Assembly: GCF_012349115.1 (NCBI RefSeq)
Contig: NZ_PQIG01000111.1
Coordinates: forward strand, 1-64,000
DNA length: 64,000 nt
Direction of reading: 5' to 3'
Source of the DNA: Rhizobium ruizarguesonis
Lineage (GTDB): Bacteria; Pseudomonadota; Alphaproteobacteria; Rhizobiales; Rhizobiaceae
Shown here: one piece after another, positions 17,366 through 26,888 of the stretch
How positions within the stretch are numbered: position 1 is the stretch's first letter
How the letters are laid out: every line of letters begins with the position of its first letter
The notes under the pieces: model-generated
What the model was told of the DNA's origin: nothing
Databases searched by the model: none
What the model saw: only the letters and a program-made list of their open reading frames with translations
Made by a program: the position numbers and the translations under genes

Positions 17366-17740
17366 CTATTCGGACGCCACGCAGAAGTTGTTGCCTTCGG
17401 GATCATTCAAGACCGTGTAGCCATCTGCTTCCCGGACGAAGCTCGCTCCGAGGGATAAAAGCCGCTCTACCTCCCTGGCCCGATCAGGGGTGGCAATATC
17501 GAGATGAAGTCGGTTGCGGGCGGGACGTTCCCCCTGGCGAAGGTGGAAGCAAAGGCGGGTTCCGGGACCTTCGACCATCACGGTCGGGTCAGTCTCGGGT
17601 GTCAATCCGAGAGCGGCAAGGCGGGCCAGTTCTTCGTCGTCATATGGCATCATGTCGTAGCCATCGAGCGCCTCCGCCCAGAACCGGGCGACGCGCGAGG
17701 GAATGTCGCAATCAATGACGATTTCTTTCAGCCTTGCCAT
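17366..17740 (-). CDS. VOC-superfamily (glyoxalase-like) protein
   Basis: The 124-residue protein is one VOC (vicinal oxygen chelate) module of the Glyoxalase_6 type, with VIDCDIPSRVARFWAEAL at the start, RLCFHLRQGE in the middle and the closing motif YTVLNDPEGNNFCV. I take the ATG at 17740, preceded by GAAGGG, rather than the frame's first Met at 17797, which overlaps the upstream small gene. VOC proteins act as lyases, dioxygenases or binding proteins for resistance; the function here is open. It overlaps or abuts the small membrane ORF upstream on the same strand. Confidence 0.82.
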   Translation of the reverse strand: MARLKEIVIDCDIPSRVARFWAEALDGYDMMPYDDEELARLAALGLTPETDPTVMVEGPGTRLCFHLRQGERPARNRLHLDIATPDRAREVERLLSLGASFVREADGYTVLNDPEGNNFCVASE

Positions 17741-17747
17741 GGACCCT

Positions 17748-17924
17748 TCAAGAATTGTTGGGCCGGCGACGGCAAACGCGTTCAACGAGAGCGCCACCGA
17801 TGGCCGGCAACAATGCGAAAAGCACGAGCTGCGGTGTCTCCGTCAGCGCCAACAGGCTAGACATGAGGAAGGCGACCAATAATCCTGCCAGCACCCCGGC
17901 TGCATAGGGCAGATAATCCTTCAA
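17748..17924 (-). CDS. Small two-helix membrane protein
   Basis: A 58-residue protein is encoded if translation starts at the TTG at 17924, which has a GGAGG site five bases upstream. It contains two hydrophobic segments (YAAGVLAGLLVAFLMSSLLAL and LVLFALLPAIGGALVE) and a basic, Arg-rich C-terminus, so it is probably an inner-membrane protein with its tail inside. The frame is open up to 18059 but the upstream part lacks a good start. It ends seven bases before the VOC gene start, so the two may be one transcript. No family is recognised. Confidence 0.5.
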   Translation of the reverse strand: MKDYLPYAAGVLAGLLVAFLMSSLLALTETPQLVLFALLPAIGGALVERVCRRRPNNS

Positions 17925-18191
17925 GAAAGCCTCCGTCTTGTGCTGATCCCAAACAGAAGGGGCATTGTTGGCTTGAGATAGAGATCTTGGCGGTATCGGC
18001 AATGGCTGGTTGCGGCCGAACCTCACGTCGTCCAATCGGTTTATGCGGAATGCCACCACGTTGGTTTACGGGACAGGTCGACCCAAATGACGTGAGCCGG
18101 TGCGCCTGATTTTGCAGGAGACGACCAATTTCTTTCGCGCTATGAAGACTGACCGCATATCCCCGCCACATCCGACACCGAGGTCCTTCAC

Positions 18192-19172
18192 ATGGCTTTG
18201 AAAATCCTTTTCGTTGGCGGTACCGGCCAGATTTCATATCCATGCGTCGAGCGCGCCGTTGCCGAGGGCCACCATGTCAGCGTCTATAATCGCAGCTTGA
18301 GAGGCGACCCATTGCCTGCGGGGGTTACCGCGATCGTCGGCGATCTCGCGGCGCCCGCCTACGCGGACTTGGCCAGGGCCAATTACGACGTCGTGTGTCA
18401 GTTCATTGCCTTTACACCCGATCAGATCGCGCGTGACATCGATGTGTTTTCCGGGCACTGCGGCCAGTACATCTTTATCTCTTCGGCCTCGGTTTATGAA
18501 AAGCCGCCGCGCCACTACGTGATTACCGAGCAGACCCCGGCGATCAACCCCTACTGGCGCTATAGCCAGGACAAGATTGCCTGCGAGACGCTGCTCAAGA
18601 ACTCCCAGAATCTCGCCTGGACCATCGTTCGTCCCAGTCACACCGTTCGCACGGGCCTGCCGATCATGATGGGCGACAGCGATGTCATGGCGAGACGCAT
18701 GCTGGATGGCGAGCCCACCATTGTGGCGGGCGATGGCCATACGCCCTGGACGCTGACGCGCTCGGTTGATTTCGCGGTGCCCTTTGTCGGGCTTTTCGGC
18801 AGGCCGGCGGCGTTGAACGAGATCTTCCACATCACCTCCGACCGCGCCCACATCTGGAACGATATTCAAACGGCGATCGCCAGATTGCTTGATGTCGAGG
18901 CCAGGATCGTACACGTGCCGACGGACACCCTTGTCCGCTACAATCCGGAGTGGGTTGGCCCGCTGCGGGGCGACAAGGCATGGTCGGCGATCTTTGACAA
19001 TTCAAAGGTCAAAAGCGTGGCGGGCGACTTCACCTGCGCCGAGAGCCTCGAGGAAATTCTGGCGGAGCCGATCATGCATCTCAAGCAGCGCCTGACCAAG
19101 AACCGCCCGCCAAAGGGCGATCTCGATACTTTGGTCGATCGGATTTGCGCCGCGCAAAGCGCTCTCGGCTAG
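18192..19172 (+). CDS. NAD-dependent epimerase/dehydratase family protein
   Basis: The 326-residue protein has a Rossmann fold of the extended short-chain dehydrogenase type. The nucleotide site is FVGGTGQIS at residues 6-14, an atypical but recognisable GxxGxxx motif. SSASVYEK near 98 supplies the Ser region, and the YxxxK-like pair lies in YWRYSQDKIACE near 118-127. The C-terminal half resembles plant-type mRNA-binding/NAD-epimerase proteins (CSP41-like). The likely substrate is a nucleotide sugar, but nothing in the neighbourhood defines a pathway. It stands alone on the plus strand. Confidence 0.8.
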   Translation: MALKILFVGGTGQISYPCVERAVAEGHHVSVYNRSLRGDPLPAGVTAIVGDLAAPAYADLARANYDVVCQFIAFTPDQIARDIDVFSGHCGQYIFISSASVYEKPPRHYVITEQTPAINPYWRYSQDKIACETLLKNSQNLAWTIVRPSHTVRTGLPIMMGDSDVMARRMLDGEPTIVAGDGHTPWTLTRSVDFAVPFVGLFGRPAALNEIFHITSDRAHIWNDIQTAIARLLDVEARIVHVPTDTLVRYNPEWVGPLRGDKAWSAIFDNSKVKSVAGDFTCAESLEEILAEPIMHLKQRLTKNRPPKGDLDTLVDRICAAQSALG

Positions 19173-19403
19173 GCCGGTCCTCGTAGAGCAACTTTCCGAA
19201 AGACACGGCGCAGACGGTCGTGCCCGCGCTGATCACCCGGACTTGCGATGTCGCCGATCTCGACAGCCTGTCGGGTTGGCTGGAAAACAACCATACCCAC
19301 CTGAACGGCGGATTGAGACTTGTGGCCGGCGACCCGAAGGGCCGGGCGAGGTATCACGGTATGCAGTTCACAAAAAATCCCAGCCTAAAACACGTCCTAA
19401 AAC

Positions 19404-20489
19404 ATGATGAAGGTCGCGCCGGCGGAGGATCTCGGCAATGATGGCCATCTGTTTGCCACTCCGATCCTGCAGGCCATGCTGTTCATTCCGCTTCCCTTCG
19501 TCGTTGCTCTTCTGCTGCTCATCCTCTTCGTCACCGTTCTCAGGCGCGACGAGGAGGCGCAGCCCAACCGGTCGTTTCTGGCACTGATCCTGCTTGCAGT
19601 GCTGCAATCCGTCCTCTCCGGCCTGCGTTGGGGCTACGGGGTGCAGGCGGTGAGCGTGATCGCGCCGGTCACCGCGGCGATGGTGCCGCCGCTTGCCTAT
19701 GCCGGGGTTTCCAGTCTGGTGAGGACGAGCCGGCGGTCGCTGCCGGCGCGGATTACGCTGCATGCCGTGCCCGCCGCCGTCATCCTCTTGTTGATGGTGG
19801 TCTGGCGGGATGTGATCGATCTCGCGCTGGTGCTTGTTTTCGTCGGTTATGCCCTGGCGATCCTGCTTCTGATGCGGCCGGGCGCGGATGCGCTTCGGCT
19901 TGCGCCCTTCGAGGGAGCGGTGCCGGCCTATCGGGCAATCATCTTCGCGGCGGCGGCGCTATGCCTGTCGGCCTCGGTCGATATCTTCGTGTTTCTCGAC
20001 TTCACTTGGGCGCATGGCGAGCATGCGCTGACGCTGATCAGCGTGAGCAACCTCGCCGTCCTCGTCATCCTCGGCATCGCGGCAGCCGCCGCCAGCCGAA
20101 GCCGGGCGCCCGCCGAGACGGCGGAGGCGGCGCTGAAGCCCGAAACGACGGAGGATAAGGAGACGATCGCCATGGTCGATGCATTGATGGACGCGAGGAA
20201 ACTCTATCGCGACGCCAATCTCAATCTCGACCGGCTGGCCCGCAAGGCCGGCATTCCCGCCCGCCAGATCTCGACGGCGATCAACCGGGCGATGGACAAG
20301 AACGTCTCGCAATATGTCAATGACTACAGGATCGGCGAGGCCTGCCGGCTGCTTGCCGTGACCCAGAAATCGGTGACCGAGGTGATGTTCGAGGTCGGCT
20401 TCCAGACCAAATCCAACTTTAACCGCGAGTTTCGCCGCGTGACGGATATGACGCCGGTTGCCTGGCGGGAGAAGAAGGCAGAGCGGTGA
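19404..20489 (+). CDS. AraC-family regulator with N-terminal membrane domain
   Basis: The 361-residue protein begins with about seven hydrophobic helices (residues 15-235) and ends in an AraC helix-turn-helix domain (about 255-355; NLDRLARKAGIPARQISTAIN and VTEVMFEVGFQTKSNFNREFRR). Such membrane-tethered AraC proteins sense an envelope or extracellular signal and bind DNA from the membrane. No clear ribosome site precedes the ATG at 19404, and a later start is possible. Its target is unknown; it is convergent with the DUF4260 gene. Confidence 0.82.
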   Translation: MMKVAPAEDLGNDGHLFATPILQAMLFIPLPFVVALLLLILFVTVLRRDEEAQPNRSFLALILLAVLQSVLSGLRWGYGVQAVSVIAPVTAAMVPPLAYAGVSSLVRTSRRSLPARITLHAVPAAVILLLMVVWRDVIDLALVLVFVGYALAILLLMRPGADALRLAPFEGAVPAYRAIIFAAAALCLSASVDIFVFLDFTWAHGEHALTLISVSNLAVLVILGIAAAAASRSRAPAETAEAALKPETTEDKETIAMVDALMDARKLYRDANLNLDRLARKAGIPARQISTAINRAMDKNVSQYVNDYRIGEACRLLAVTQKSVTEVMFEVGFQTKSNFNREFRRVTDMTPVAWREKKAER

Positions 20490-20496
20490 GGAGCAG

Positions 20497-20512
20497 GCCC
20501 GACGGGGCTTTG
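20497..20512 (+). terminator. Possible short terminator after the AraC gene
   Basis: GCCC-GACG-GGGC followed by TTTGG forms a small GC hairpin with a short T run between two convergent genes. The stem is only four base pairs, so this is weak. Confidence 0.3.
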
Positions 20513-20519
20513 GTCCTCG

Positions 20520-20930
20520 TCAGGTTCGCTTGCCTATAACGCCCAGATGGGTGTGGCTGAAGGCGGATGCGTATTTCAATCCATAACCCAGGCTTCGGTC
20601 AAAGCCGGCATGAGCCGCCAGAATGAGGGCGATCTGCCAGAGCAGGTCGATGCCCAGCAGCCAGCTCGCGCCGGCGAGCAGTATGGCCGAGATGTAGCTG
20701 TGAACCATATTGTAGACGATCGCTCCCAGCCGGGCATTGAGAGCATAGGCCGCGAAGCTGAGATCCGGCGTGAAGAACAGAATGGCATAGAGCCAGGGGT
20801 TGCCGCCGGAGACGAAATAGGCCGTTGTCGCGGCCGCCATGATCGCGAAAGCCTCGAGCCGCAGCACCTCACGGACGCCGCCGGTCACTGATCCTGCGGA
20901 AGGAGAAATGATGTTCGCTGCCTGGTTCAT
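20520..20930 (-). CDS. DUF4260-family membrane protein
   Basis: The 136-residue integral membrane protein has about four hydrophobic helices and matches DUF4260. The segments LRLEAFAIM, FFTPDLSFAAYALN, YNMVHSYISA and the C-terminal AHAGFDRSLGYGLKY are the conserved blocks of that family. The biochemical function of the family is unknown. The ATG at 20930 is preceded by an AGGA site. It lies between an AraC gene (convergent) and a MacB-like export operon (divergent) without an obvious link to either. Confidence 0.85.
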   Translation of the reverse strand: MNQAANIISPSAGSVTGGVREVLRLEAFAIMAAATTAYFVSGGNPWLYAILFFTPDLSFAAYALNARLGAIVYNMVHSYISAILLAGASWLLGIDLLWQIALILAAHAGFDRSLGYGLKYASAFSHTHLGVIGKRT

Positions 20931-21481
20931 CGGTCCTGTTCCTTCATGACAATTGTCGCCGCGCTGCCGGCGCCCTGATGTGTGGATTTCCTAGCATGAA
21001 CATTGCGGGTGCAAAATTCGCGATCGATGAATAAGCGTCATACATATTTGTATCTTTGGCTCGTAGGCACTAACGTTTTCGAATGCCGAAATCCCATTCG
21101 TCTGGATGGTCATCGCCGTACAATTCCGCAATTATGAACGACGTGCCGCGCCAGCCCTGCGCCGGGGGATGAGATAGGAGGTCGCTGCCACACACATATC
21201 TTCTCCCAGCGGGAAGAGGCGCTGGCAGGCGAATGAAGAGGTGAGCAGTGGAACTGCGAATGCTCGGAGCGTAAGCGAGGGCAATAAAGGGCGTGCCGTG
21301 TGGCCCGCTCATCCGACCCTCCACCGACAGGGAGGCTCGACCCGTCCCACGGACTCCCGGAGAAGAAGGGAGCAAGCCTCAGCCGCCGACAATTGCCGTT
21401 ACCACGTACACAATCGCGATCGAGGACTGTCTGGAACGTGTTCGAGGTCGCAGTTCCGGCCGGATCGGCGATGCTTGCGGC
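20931..21481. other. Intergenic region without a convincing gene
   Basis: This 550-base gap separates the DUF4260 gene from the divergent export operon. The part near 20980-21070 is AT-rich (tcatacatatttgtatc) and could hold promoters for either side. Bases 21160-21310 read like a degenerate rhizobial intergenic repeat on the minus strand, but I see no second copy in the window. Open frames here have no start site or family resemblance. Confidence 0.5.
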
Positions 21482-22717
21482 ATGAACACGACAACCGAAC
21501 ATGACCGTAACCTTGTCGCCAAGCTGAAATCGCTTTCGATCGAGCCCGCGGCCTTCAAGACAGAACCGCCGAACCGTCAGGCCCGGCGGCGCGTGATCCC
21601 TGTAGCAATGCTTGCCCTTGCGGCAATGGCATCGCTAGCGGCAGTGTTTCTTTATCGACCCGATAGGCTTCAGCGCATTGAGACGGTGCTGGCAGGTTTC
21701 GCGGGCAAGGATGGGACGGTGCTATCCGTTGGTGGAGCGGAGGTGCCGGCCGAGAGCGGCGCCGCCATCGAGCCGACACGGGTTTTGCCTGCTAATACGC
21801 CATCGGCACGGGCCTTGTCGCCCCGTGAGGTGACTGGCTCCGGTTATGTCGTCGTCGCCGACATCGCCACCGTCTTCTCCAAATATGAGGGGCGGATCGT
21901 CACTGTTGACGTTGAGGCCGGCGACCGGGTGTCGGTGGGGCAGGTTCTGGTGCGGCTCGATGATGCCGGTGCGCGCTTTGCGCTTGAGGGCGCCGAGATT
22001 GCCGGGCGGTCGGCGGAGCTGGCGCTGGCGGCAAAGAGTATTGATCTCTCGCAGGCGCGGTCTTCGCTCACGCGGATCGAGCGGCTGGCCGGGCGCGATG
22101 CGATGTCGGCGCAGGTGCTGGAGGAGGCGAAGACCGCGTTCGACACTGCCGAAAATGCTGCCCTGCAGGCACGGCAGGATGTAGCCAAGGCGGATCTCGA
22201 TATCGACAGGGCGCGCGAGCAGGTGGAGGCGCTGACCGTCCGGGCGCCGATATCAGGCACAGTAACGCGGCTTACCGCGCATGTCGGCGACACCGTGCTG
22301 TCGCGCGAGGACAGCGTCCGGGAGAATGAAAGCCTGCTTGCGATTGCCGACATGGCGAACATGGTCATCGATGCCGATGTGGCCGAGGCGAATATCGCGT
22401 TGATGCGGCCAGGGTTGCGTGGCGAGGCGGTGCTCGACGGCTTTCCCGACCGGCCCTTTGCGGTGGAAGTATCGAAGATCGCTCCGATGATTTCGCGCGA
22501 GAAGGGGACGGTGACGCTTCGCCTGTCACTCTCCTCGCCGCCGCCAGACATGCGCCCCGCCATGGCCGCGCGCATCCGCCTTGTGGTGGGTGAGGCCGCA
22601 ACCTCTGTTCCCACAGCCTCTCATCCCCCGGGCACCGGCGCACAGACGGGCGGACCTACGACCTTTCGGCCGCAGGCCGGGGATACCAGAGACCATCAGC
22701 AACGAGCAGAGCGATGA
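21482..22717 (+). CDS. Periplasmic adaptor (HlyD/MacA-like) of an ABC exporter
   Basis: The 411-residue protein is a membrane-fusion adaptor with a single N-terminal anchor (about residues 37-57), a biotinyl-lipoyl half-motif (GRIVTVDVEAGDRVSVGQVLVRLD), a long alpha-helical hairpin rich in Ala, Arg and Glu (about 165-245), a second lipoyl half (VRAPISGTVTRL) and a beta-barrel domain. It would link the inner-membrane FtsX-type permeases to an outer-membrane channel. It overlaps the ATPase gene by ATGA. The start at 21482 is inferred from the anchor; a longer in-frame extension begins at 21293. Confidence 0.87.
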   Translation: MNTTTEHDRNLVAKLKSLSIEPAAFKTEPPNRQARRRVIPVAMLALAAMASLAAVFLYRPDRLQRIETVLAGFAGKDGTVLSVGGAEVPAESGAAIEPTRVLPANTPSARALSPREVTGSGYVVVADIATVFSKYEGRIVTVDVEAGDRVSVGQVLVRLDDAGARFALEGAEIAGRSAELALAAKSIDLSQARSSLTRIERLAGRDAMSAQVLEEAKTAFDTAENAALQARQDVAKADLDIDRAREQVEALTVRAPISGTVTRLTAHVGDTVLSREDSVRENESLLAIADMANMVIDADVAEANIALMRPGLRGEAVLDGFPDRPFAVEVSKIAPMISREKGTVTLRLSLSSPPPDMRPAMAARIRLVVGEAATSVPTASHPPGTGAQTGGPTTFRPQAGDTRDHQQRAER

Positions 22718-23418
22718 CCGACACTCAAGAACCCTATATCGCGCTTCGCGGCGTCAGGAAGGCATTCAAGATTGGCGCGGAGACGATCCCGATCTTTTCC
22801 GGACTCGACCTTTCCATAGCCCGCGGCGATTTCGTAGCCGTCATGGGCCCGTCGGGCTCGGGGAAATCTACACTGCTCAACATGCTCGGCGGCATCGATA
22901 GCCCCGACGGAGGGGAGATCAGGATCGGCCGCAGCCATCTCGAGCAGATGGGCGAAGGCGCCAGAGCCGCCTGGCGGGCACACAGCATGGGCATTATCTT
23001 CCAGTTCTACAATCTGCTGCCGATGCTGAATGCGGGCGAGAATATCGAGCTGCCGCTGCTATTGAAGCCGCTCAAGCGGAAGGAGCGGCGGGCGCGCGTC
23101 GAGACGGTGATGGACCTGGTCGGGCTCTCGGGGCGGCAGCGGCAGTTTCCATCCAGCATGTCCGGCGGGCAGCAGCAGCGTGTCGGCATTGCGCGCGCCA
23201 TCGTCAGCGATCCGGATCTCTTGCTCTGCGACGAACCGACCGGCGATCTCGACCGGAAGTCTGCAAACGATATCATGGAGATGCTCGGCTTTCTTAATCA
23301 AGAACTGCGGAAGACCATCATTATGGTGACGCATGATCCCGAGGCGGCTTCCTTTGCCCGGCGCACGCTGCATCTCAACAAGGGCGAATTCGTCGAGCAG
23401 GAAAGGTTGGCCCAATGA
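22714..23418 (+). CDS. ABC transporter ATPase (MacB/LolD type)
   Basis: The 234-residue ATPase has Walker A GPSGSGKST (about residues 46-54), the signature MSGGQQQR (about 148) and Walker B LLLCDEPTGDLD (about 168). It is of the MacB/LolD/FtsE class, which powers FtsX-type permeases in mechanotransmission rather than classical transport. It overlaps both neighbours by four bases (ATGA), so the adaptor, ATPase and first permease are strongly coupled. Confidence 0.92.
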   Translation: MTDTQEPYIALRGVRKAFKIGAETIPIFSGLDLSIARGDFVAVMGPSGSGKSTLLNMLGGIDSPDGGEIRIGRSHLEQMGEGARAAWRAHSMGIIFQFYNLLPMLNAGENIELPLLLKPLKRKERRARVETVMDLVGLSGRQRQFPSSMSGGQQQRVGIARAIVSDPDLLLCDEPTGDLDRKSANDIMEMLGFLNQELRKTIIMVTHDPEAASFARRTLHLNKGEFVEQERLAQ

Positions 23419-24554
23419 CCTTCTTCCAGCTGATGCGCCGCAATGCCTGGCGCAAGCCGCTCAGGGCCACGCTTCTGATGTTCTCGGTCGGCGTCGCCTT
23501 CCTGATCTATGGGCTGACGGCGAGCTTCCTCAGCGGCTCGCAAGGGGCGGCCGGGGCGAGCGATACGCTGCTCGGCGTCTTCAACAGATCGGGGCGGGCG
23601 CAGCCGCTGCCGCTTGCCTATCTCAACCGGATTGCCGCCGATAGCGATGTTGCCGCCGTCGCCTATATGACGCGCATGCGGGGCTTCGTCGATGTCGAGA
23701 AGAATGTCGTGATGACGAGCGCGGTCGATCCACGATTGATCGCCGCGGCCAATGGCGACGAGCTCGGGCTGACGCCGCAGCTGATCGCTGCACTGGAAGA
23801 GAGCCGCGACCGGGTGTTGGTCGGGCGGGCGCTCGCCGAGGCACAGGGGTGGTCGGTCGGCCAGCGGATCGGCGTCACCAGCCAGGTGACGAGGGAAGGC
23901 GGCAGCCGCGATTGGAGCTTCGAGATCGCAGGCATCTTCGAAGGTGCCGATGCCAGCACCGACACCTATTTCATGATCGCCCGCTATGATGCCATCAATG
24001 AGGCGCGCGCCCGCGGAAAGGATACGGTCGATGGCTTCGTGGTGCGCCTGCGACCGGGCGTTTCATCCGGCGTGCTGGCGGCAAGGATCGACGCGCTGTT
24101 TGCCAATTCGGCGGCACCGACCCGCACTCAATCGGAAAAGCAGTTCCTCGAGGCTTTCTTGCGGCAGTTCGCCGATATCGGCCTGATCGTCAGCCTCGTC
24201 GTCGGCGCCGCCTTCGTGACGATCCTGATGATCGTGGTCAACACCATGCTCTTTGCCGTGAGGGAGCGAAGCTTCGAGATCGGCGTCATGAGGGTGTTCG
24301 GCTTTTCCAGGGGGCGGATCATTGCGTTGATCCTCGGCGAGACACTGTTCGTCTTCGCCGTCGGCGGGGCGGACGGGCTCGTTCTCGCCAAGCTCGCGAC
24401 GCTGTTTGCCGGGCCGGAATTCGGCCTCGCCTTCACCTCGCCCGTGCTGCTGAAATCCGTCGCCATCATCGCCGGTCTCGGCCTCCTGACTGGATTGCTG
24501 CCTGCCGCCAATGCCATGCGCCTGCCCATCGTCAACGCCTTCAGATCGAGATAG
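23415..24554 (+). CDS. FtsX/MacB-type ABC permease 1
   Basis: The 379-residue permease has the FtsX architecture: one N-terminal helix (about residues 15-38), a large periplasmic domain (about 40-250) and three C-terminal helices. The C-terminal part carries ERSFEIGVMRVFGFSRGRI, the coupling helix region typical of FtsX-type permeases. It pairs with the following permease; heterodimeric permeases are common in this family. It ends four bases before the next start. Confidence 0.88.
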   Translation: MTFFQLMRRNAWRKPLRATLLMFSVGVAFLIYGLTASFLSGSQGAAGASDTLLGVFNRSGRAQPLPLAYLNRIAADSDVAAVAYMTRMRGFVDVEKNVVMTSAVDPRLIAAANGDELGLTPQLIAALEESRDRVLVGRALAEAQGWSVGQRIGVTSQVTREGGSRDWSFEIAGIFEGADASTDTYFMIARYDAINEARARGKDTVDGFVVRLRPGVSSGVLAARIDALFANSAAPTRTQSEKQFLEAFLRQFADIGLIVSLVVGAAFVTILMIVVNTMLFAVRERSFEIGVMRVFGFSRGRIIALILGETLFVFAVGGADGLVLAKLATLFAGPEFGLAFTSPVLLKSVAIIAGLGLLTGLLPAANAMRLPIVNAFRSR

Positions 24555-24558
24555 TCCA

Positions 24559-25779
24559 ATGTCATCAGCACTCAAGCAGATCTTTCTCATGATCAGAGTC
24601 AATCTCGGCAGCCTGCCGCGGCGGGTGTGGATCTCGCTGTCGATGGTACTCTCGGTGGCGCTCGTGGTGGCGGTGCTTGCGGGTTTTCTCGCCATGGCCA
24701 GGGGCTTTGAGGCAGCCCTTCAAGGCGCGGGTTCGACCGGCATCGCCGTCATTCTCGGCGGCGGCACCAACCAGGAGACCGGCTCGGATGTGCCGGCCGA
24801 AGCGATCCGCAGCCTGACCGCCGCAACCGGCGGGATCGGCGTGGCGCGGAATGCCGCGGGCGGGCTGGCGCCCGCCGGCGGATTGGCGCTGTCGCGCGAG
24901 ATCGTCGTTCCCGTCGATGTCGTGAGGGCCCGCGACGGCGCAGAGCAGACGCTGTCGCTGCGAGGCATGGATCTGGCCGGCTCTGCTTTACGCGACCGTG
25001 CGGTGCTCTCCCAAGGGCGGCTGTTTTCGCCGGGCGCGCGCGAAATCGTCGTCGGCGCACGCATCGCCGATGAATTCTCCGGCTTCGCCGTCGGCGACAA
25101 GGTGCGACTCGGCGCGGTCGACTGGACGGTCGTCGGGCATTTCACCTCCGGCGGCAGCGCCTTCGAATCCGAGATCTGGGCGGATCTGGAGGCGGTGCAA
25201 TCGGCCTTCGACCGGCAGGGACAGGTGCAGAGCCTGCGCGTGCGGCTTGCGGGGGCAGGCGGATTGCCGGTGCTGCAGGAGCATCTTTCCGCATTTCCCG
25301 GTACGCCGCTCACCGCCGTCTCCGAGGCCGATCTTTATGCCGCGCAATCTGAGCGCACCGCGAGCCTCATCCGCCTGTTCGGCTGGCCGCTGGCGCTGCT
25401 GATGGCGGTCGGCGCCACCGCTGGCGCTTTGAATACTATGATGAGCTCGGTCTCCGACCGCACCGTCGAAATCTCAACGCTGCGCCTGCTTGGGTTCGGC
25501 CGCCTGCCGGCATTTGCTGCGACCTGGGTCGAGGCCGTGGCTCTCTCGATATCAGGCGCCGCCCTCGGCATCCTCGCCTCCCGGCTCGCCTTCAACGGCT
25601 GGCAGGCCAGCACGATGGGCACCAACAACACCAAGATGGCCTTCCAACTCGACGTCACCACCGACGTCGCGCTCACCGCCGGGCTGCTGGGGCTTGCCAT
25701 CGGCATCATCGGCGGAGCGTTGCCAGCGCTGGCGGCGACACGGTTGCCGCTGACCTCGGCTTTGCGGGCGAGGGGGTAG
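24559..25779 (+). CDS. FtsX/MacB-type ABC permease 2
   Basis: The 406-residue permease mirrors the preceding one: an N-terminal helix (about residues 22-45), a periplasmic domain, and three C-terminal helices with DRTVEISTLRLLGFGRLPAF as coupling region. The start is the ATG at 24559; longer frames overlap permease 1. Together with the adaptor and ATPase it forms a four-gene efflux or lipoprotein-type export system. The last 45 bases of this gene have a near-identical copy at 27007-27050, beyond the DMT gene. Confidence 0.88.
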   Translation: MSSALKQIFLMIRVNLGSLPRRVWISLSMVLSVALVVAVLAGFLAMARGFEAALQGAGSTGIAVILGGGTNQETGSDVPAEAIRSLTAATGGIGVARNAAGGLAPAGGLALSREIVVPVDVVRARDGAEQTLSLRGMDLAGSALRDRAVLSQGRLFSPGAREIVVGARIADEFSGFAVGDKVRLGAVDWTVVGHFTSGGSAFESEIWADLEAVQSAFDRQGQVQSLRVRLAGAGGLPVLQEHLSAFPGTPLTAVSEADLYAAQSERTASLIRLFGWPLALLMAVGATAGALNTMMSSVSDRTVEISTLRLLGFGRLPAFAATWVEAVALSISGAALGILASRLAFNGWQASTMGTNNTKMAFQLDVTTDVALTAGLLGLAIGIIGGALPALAATRLPLTSALRARG

Positions 25780-25916
25780 AGGCTGGCTGTCTAAACCTTC
25801 CGGACGGGTCACATCATCGCGGCGACCGTCCTGATCGGCCCGAAGGGACATCCGCTACAGGCGGAGCGCCGCCGCCTCATCTGTGCAGCCCACGGAAACT
25901 GTGGCATAACTGAGCC

Positions 25917-26888
25917 ATGGCAATGAATGTCTTGGCGGTCCATCGCGACACGGTCGGGACGGAGCAGGCGCCAGGCAATTCGCTTGCCGCCGCCTATTCC
26001 GTGGGTGTTCTCTGCTGGCTGCTGTCGGCAGGCGTCTATATAGCAGCGAAATGGGTTTCTTCGGAGATGCCGCCCTGGGCGCTCTGCTTCTGGCGCGTTC
26101 TGATCGCCTTCGCGATCCTGATGCCGATCGTGCGCTGGCATTTCGGCGACATGGTCGCGCTGGTGCGGGCTCGCGCCCTCGAACTGCTTGCGATTGGCGG
26201 TGTGGGACTGGCGATCTGCCAAGGCATGATTTTCGTCGGTCTCGAACATGCCGATGCCACCACTGCCGGCATCATCATCGCCCTGATCCCGATCATCACC
26301 ATGATCCTTGCCCGTTTGATGCTAGCCGAGCCGATGGGACGCTGGCAGGTGATCGGATCGATCTTGGCCTTTCTCGGGATCGTGGTCATCATCATCAAGG
26401 GCAGTCCGGCCGCGCTGATGCGGCTCGACTTCAACCCGGGTGAACTGTGGATCGTCGCTGGCGCGTTCTGTTTCAGCCTCTATACCGTCCTGCTCCGCCG
26501 CGCGAAATTCGATATGAATCGCCTTGCGCTCCTGGTGCTGCTGCTCGGCGCGGCGGTGCTGACGGCGCTGCCCTTCTACCTGTTCGAGCTATTCTCAGAC
26601 GAGCGCTCGACGCTCAACGGCAGCGGGCTCATCGCGCTCGCCTATGTTGCGATCCCTGGCGGGGCGGTCATGTACTATCTCTTCAATCGTAGCATCGAGG
26701 CACTGGGAGCGGCTCGGGCCGGCGTCCTCCTTTACATTCAGACCATCTTCATCGCCGTGCTCGCCTATCTGATCCTCGGCGAGCAGTTGCAACGCTATCA
26801 CCTCGAAGGCGCGGCACTCATCATCGCCGGCTTGCTTCTCATCATCCTGCTGAAGCCGAAGATCAAGGCCGAAGCGGCTACTGCATAA
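25917..26888 (+). CDS. DMT-superfamily (EamA) transporter
   Basis: The 323-residue protein has ten hydrophobic helices in two EamA repeats (about residues 22-155 and 175-305), typical of drug/metabolite transporters that export amino acids or small metabolites. GLEHADATTAGIIIALIPI and YLFNRSIEALGAARAG are the usual end-of-repeat segments. Its final codons and stop (GCATAA) lie inside the intergenic repeat that begins at 26881. The gene and repeat are bracketed by a 45-base duplication of the upstream permease tail, which suggests that it was inserted here. Confidence 0.88.
   Translation: MAMNVLAVHRDTVGTEQAPGNSLAAAYSVGVLCWLLSAGVYIAAKWVSSEMPPWALCFWRVLIAFAILMPIVRWHFGDMVALVRARALELLAIGGVGLAICQGMIFVGLEHADATTAGIIIALIPIITMILARLMLAEPMGRWQVIGSILAFLGIVVIIIKGSPAALMRLDFNPGELWIVAGAFCFSLYTVLLRRAKFDMNRLALLVLLLGAAVLTALPFYLFELFSDERSTLNGSGLIALAYVAIPGGAVMYYLFNRSIEALGAARAGVLLYIQTIFIAVLAYLILGEQLQRYHLEGAALIIAGLLLIILLKPKIKAEAATA

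Noticed and set aside
21070..21375. Minus-strand ORF with rhizobial-looking protein sequence
   Set aside because: It reads like translated intergenic repeat and has no supported start.
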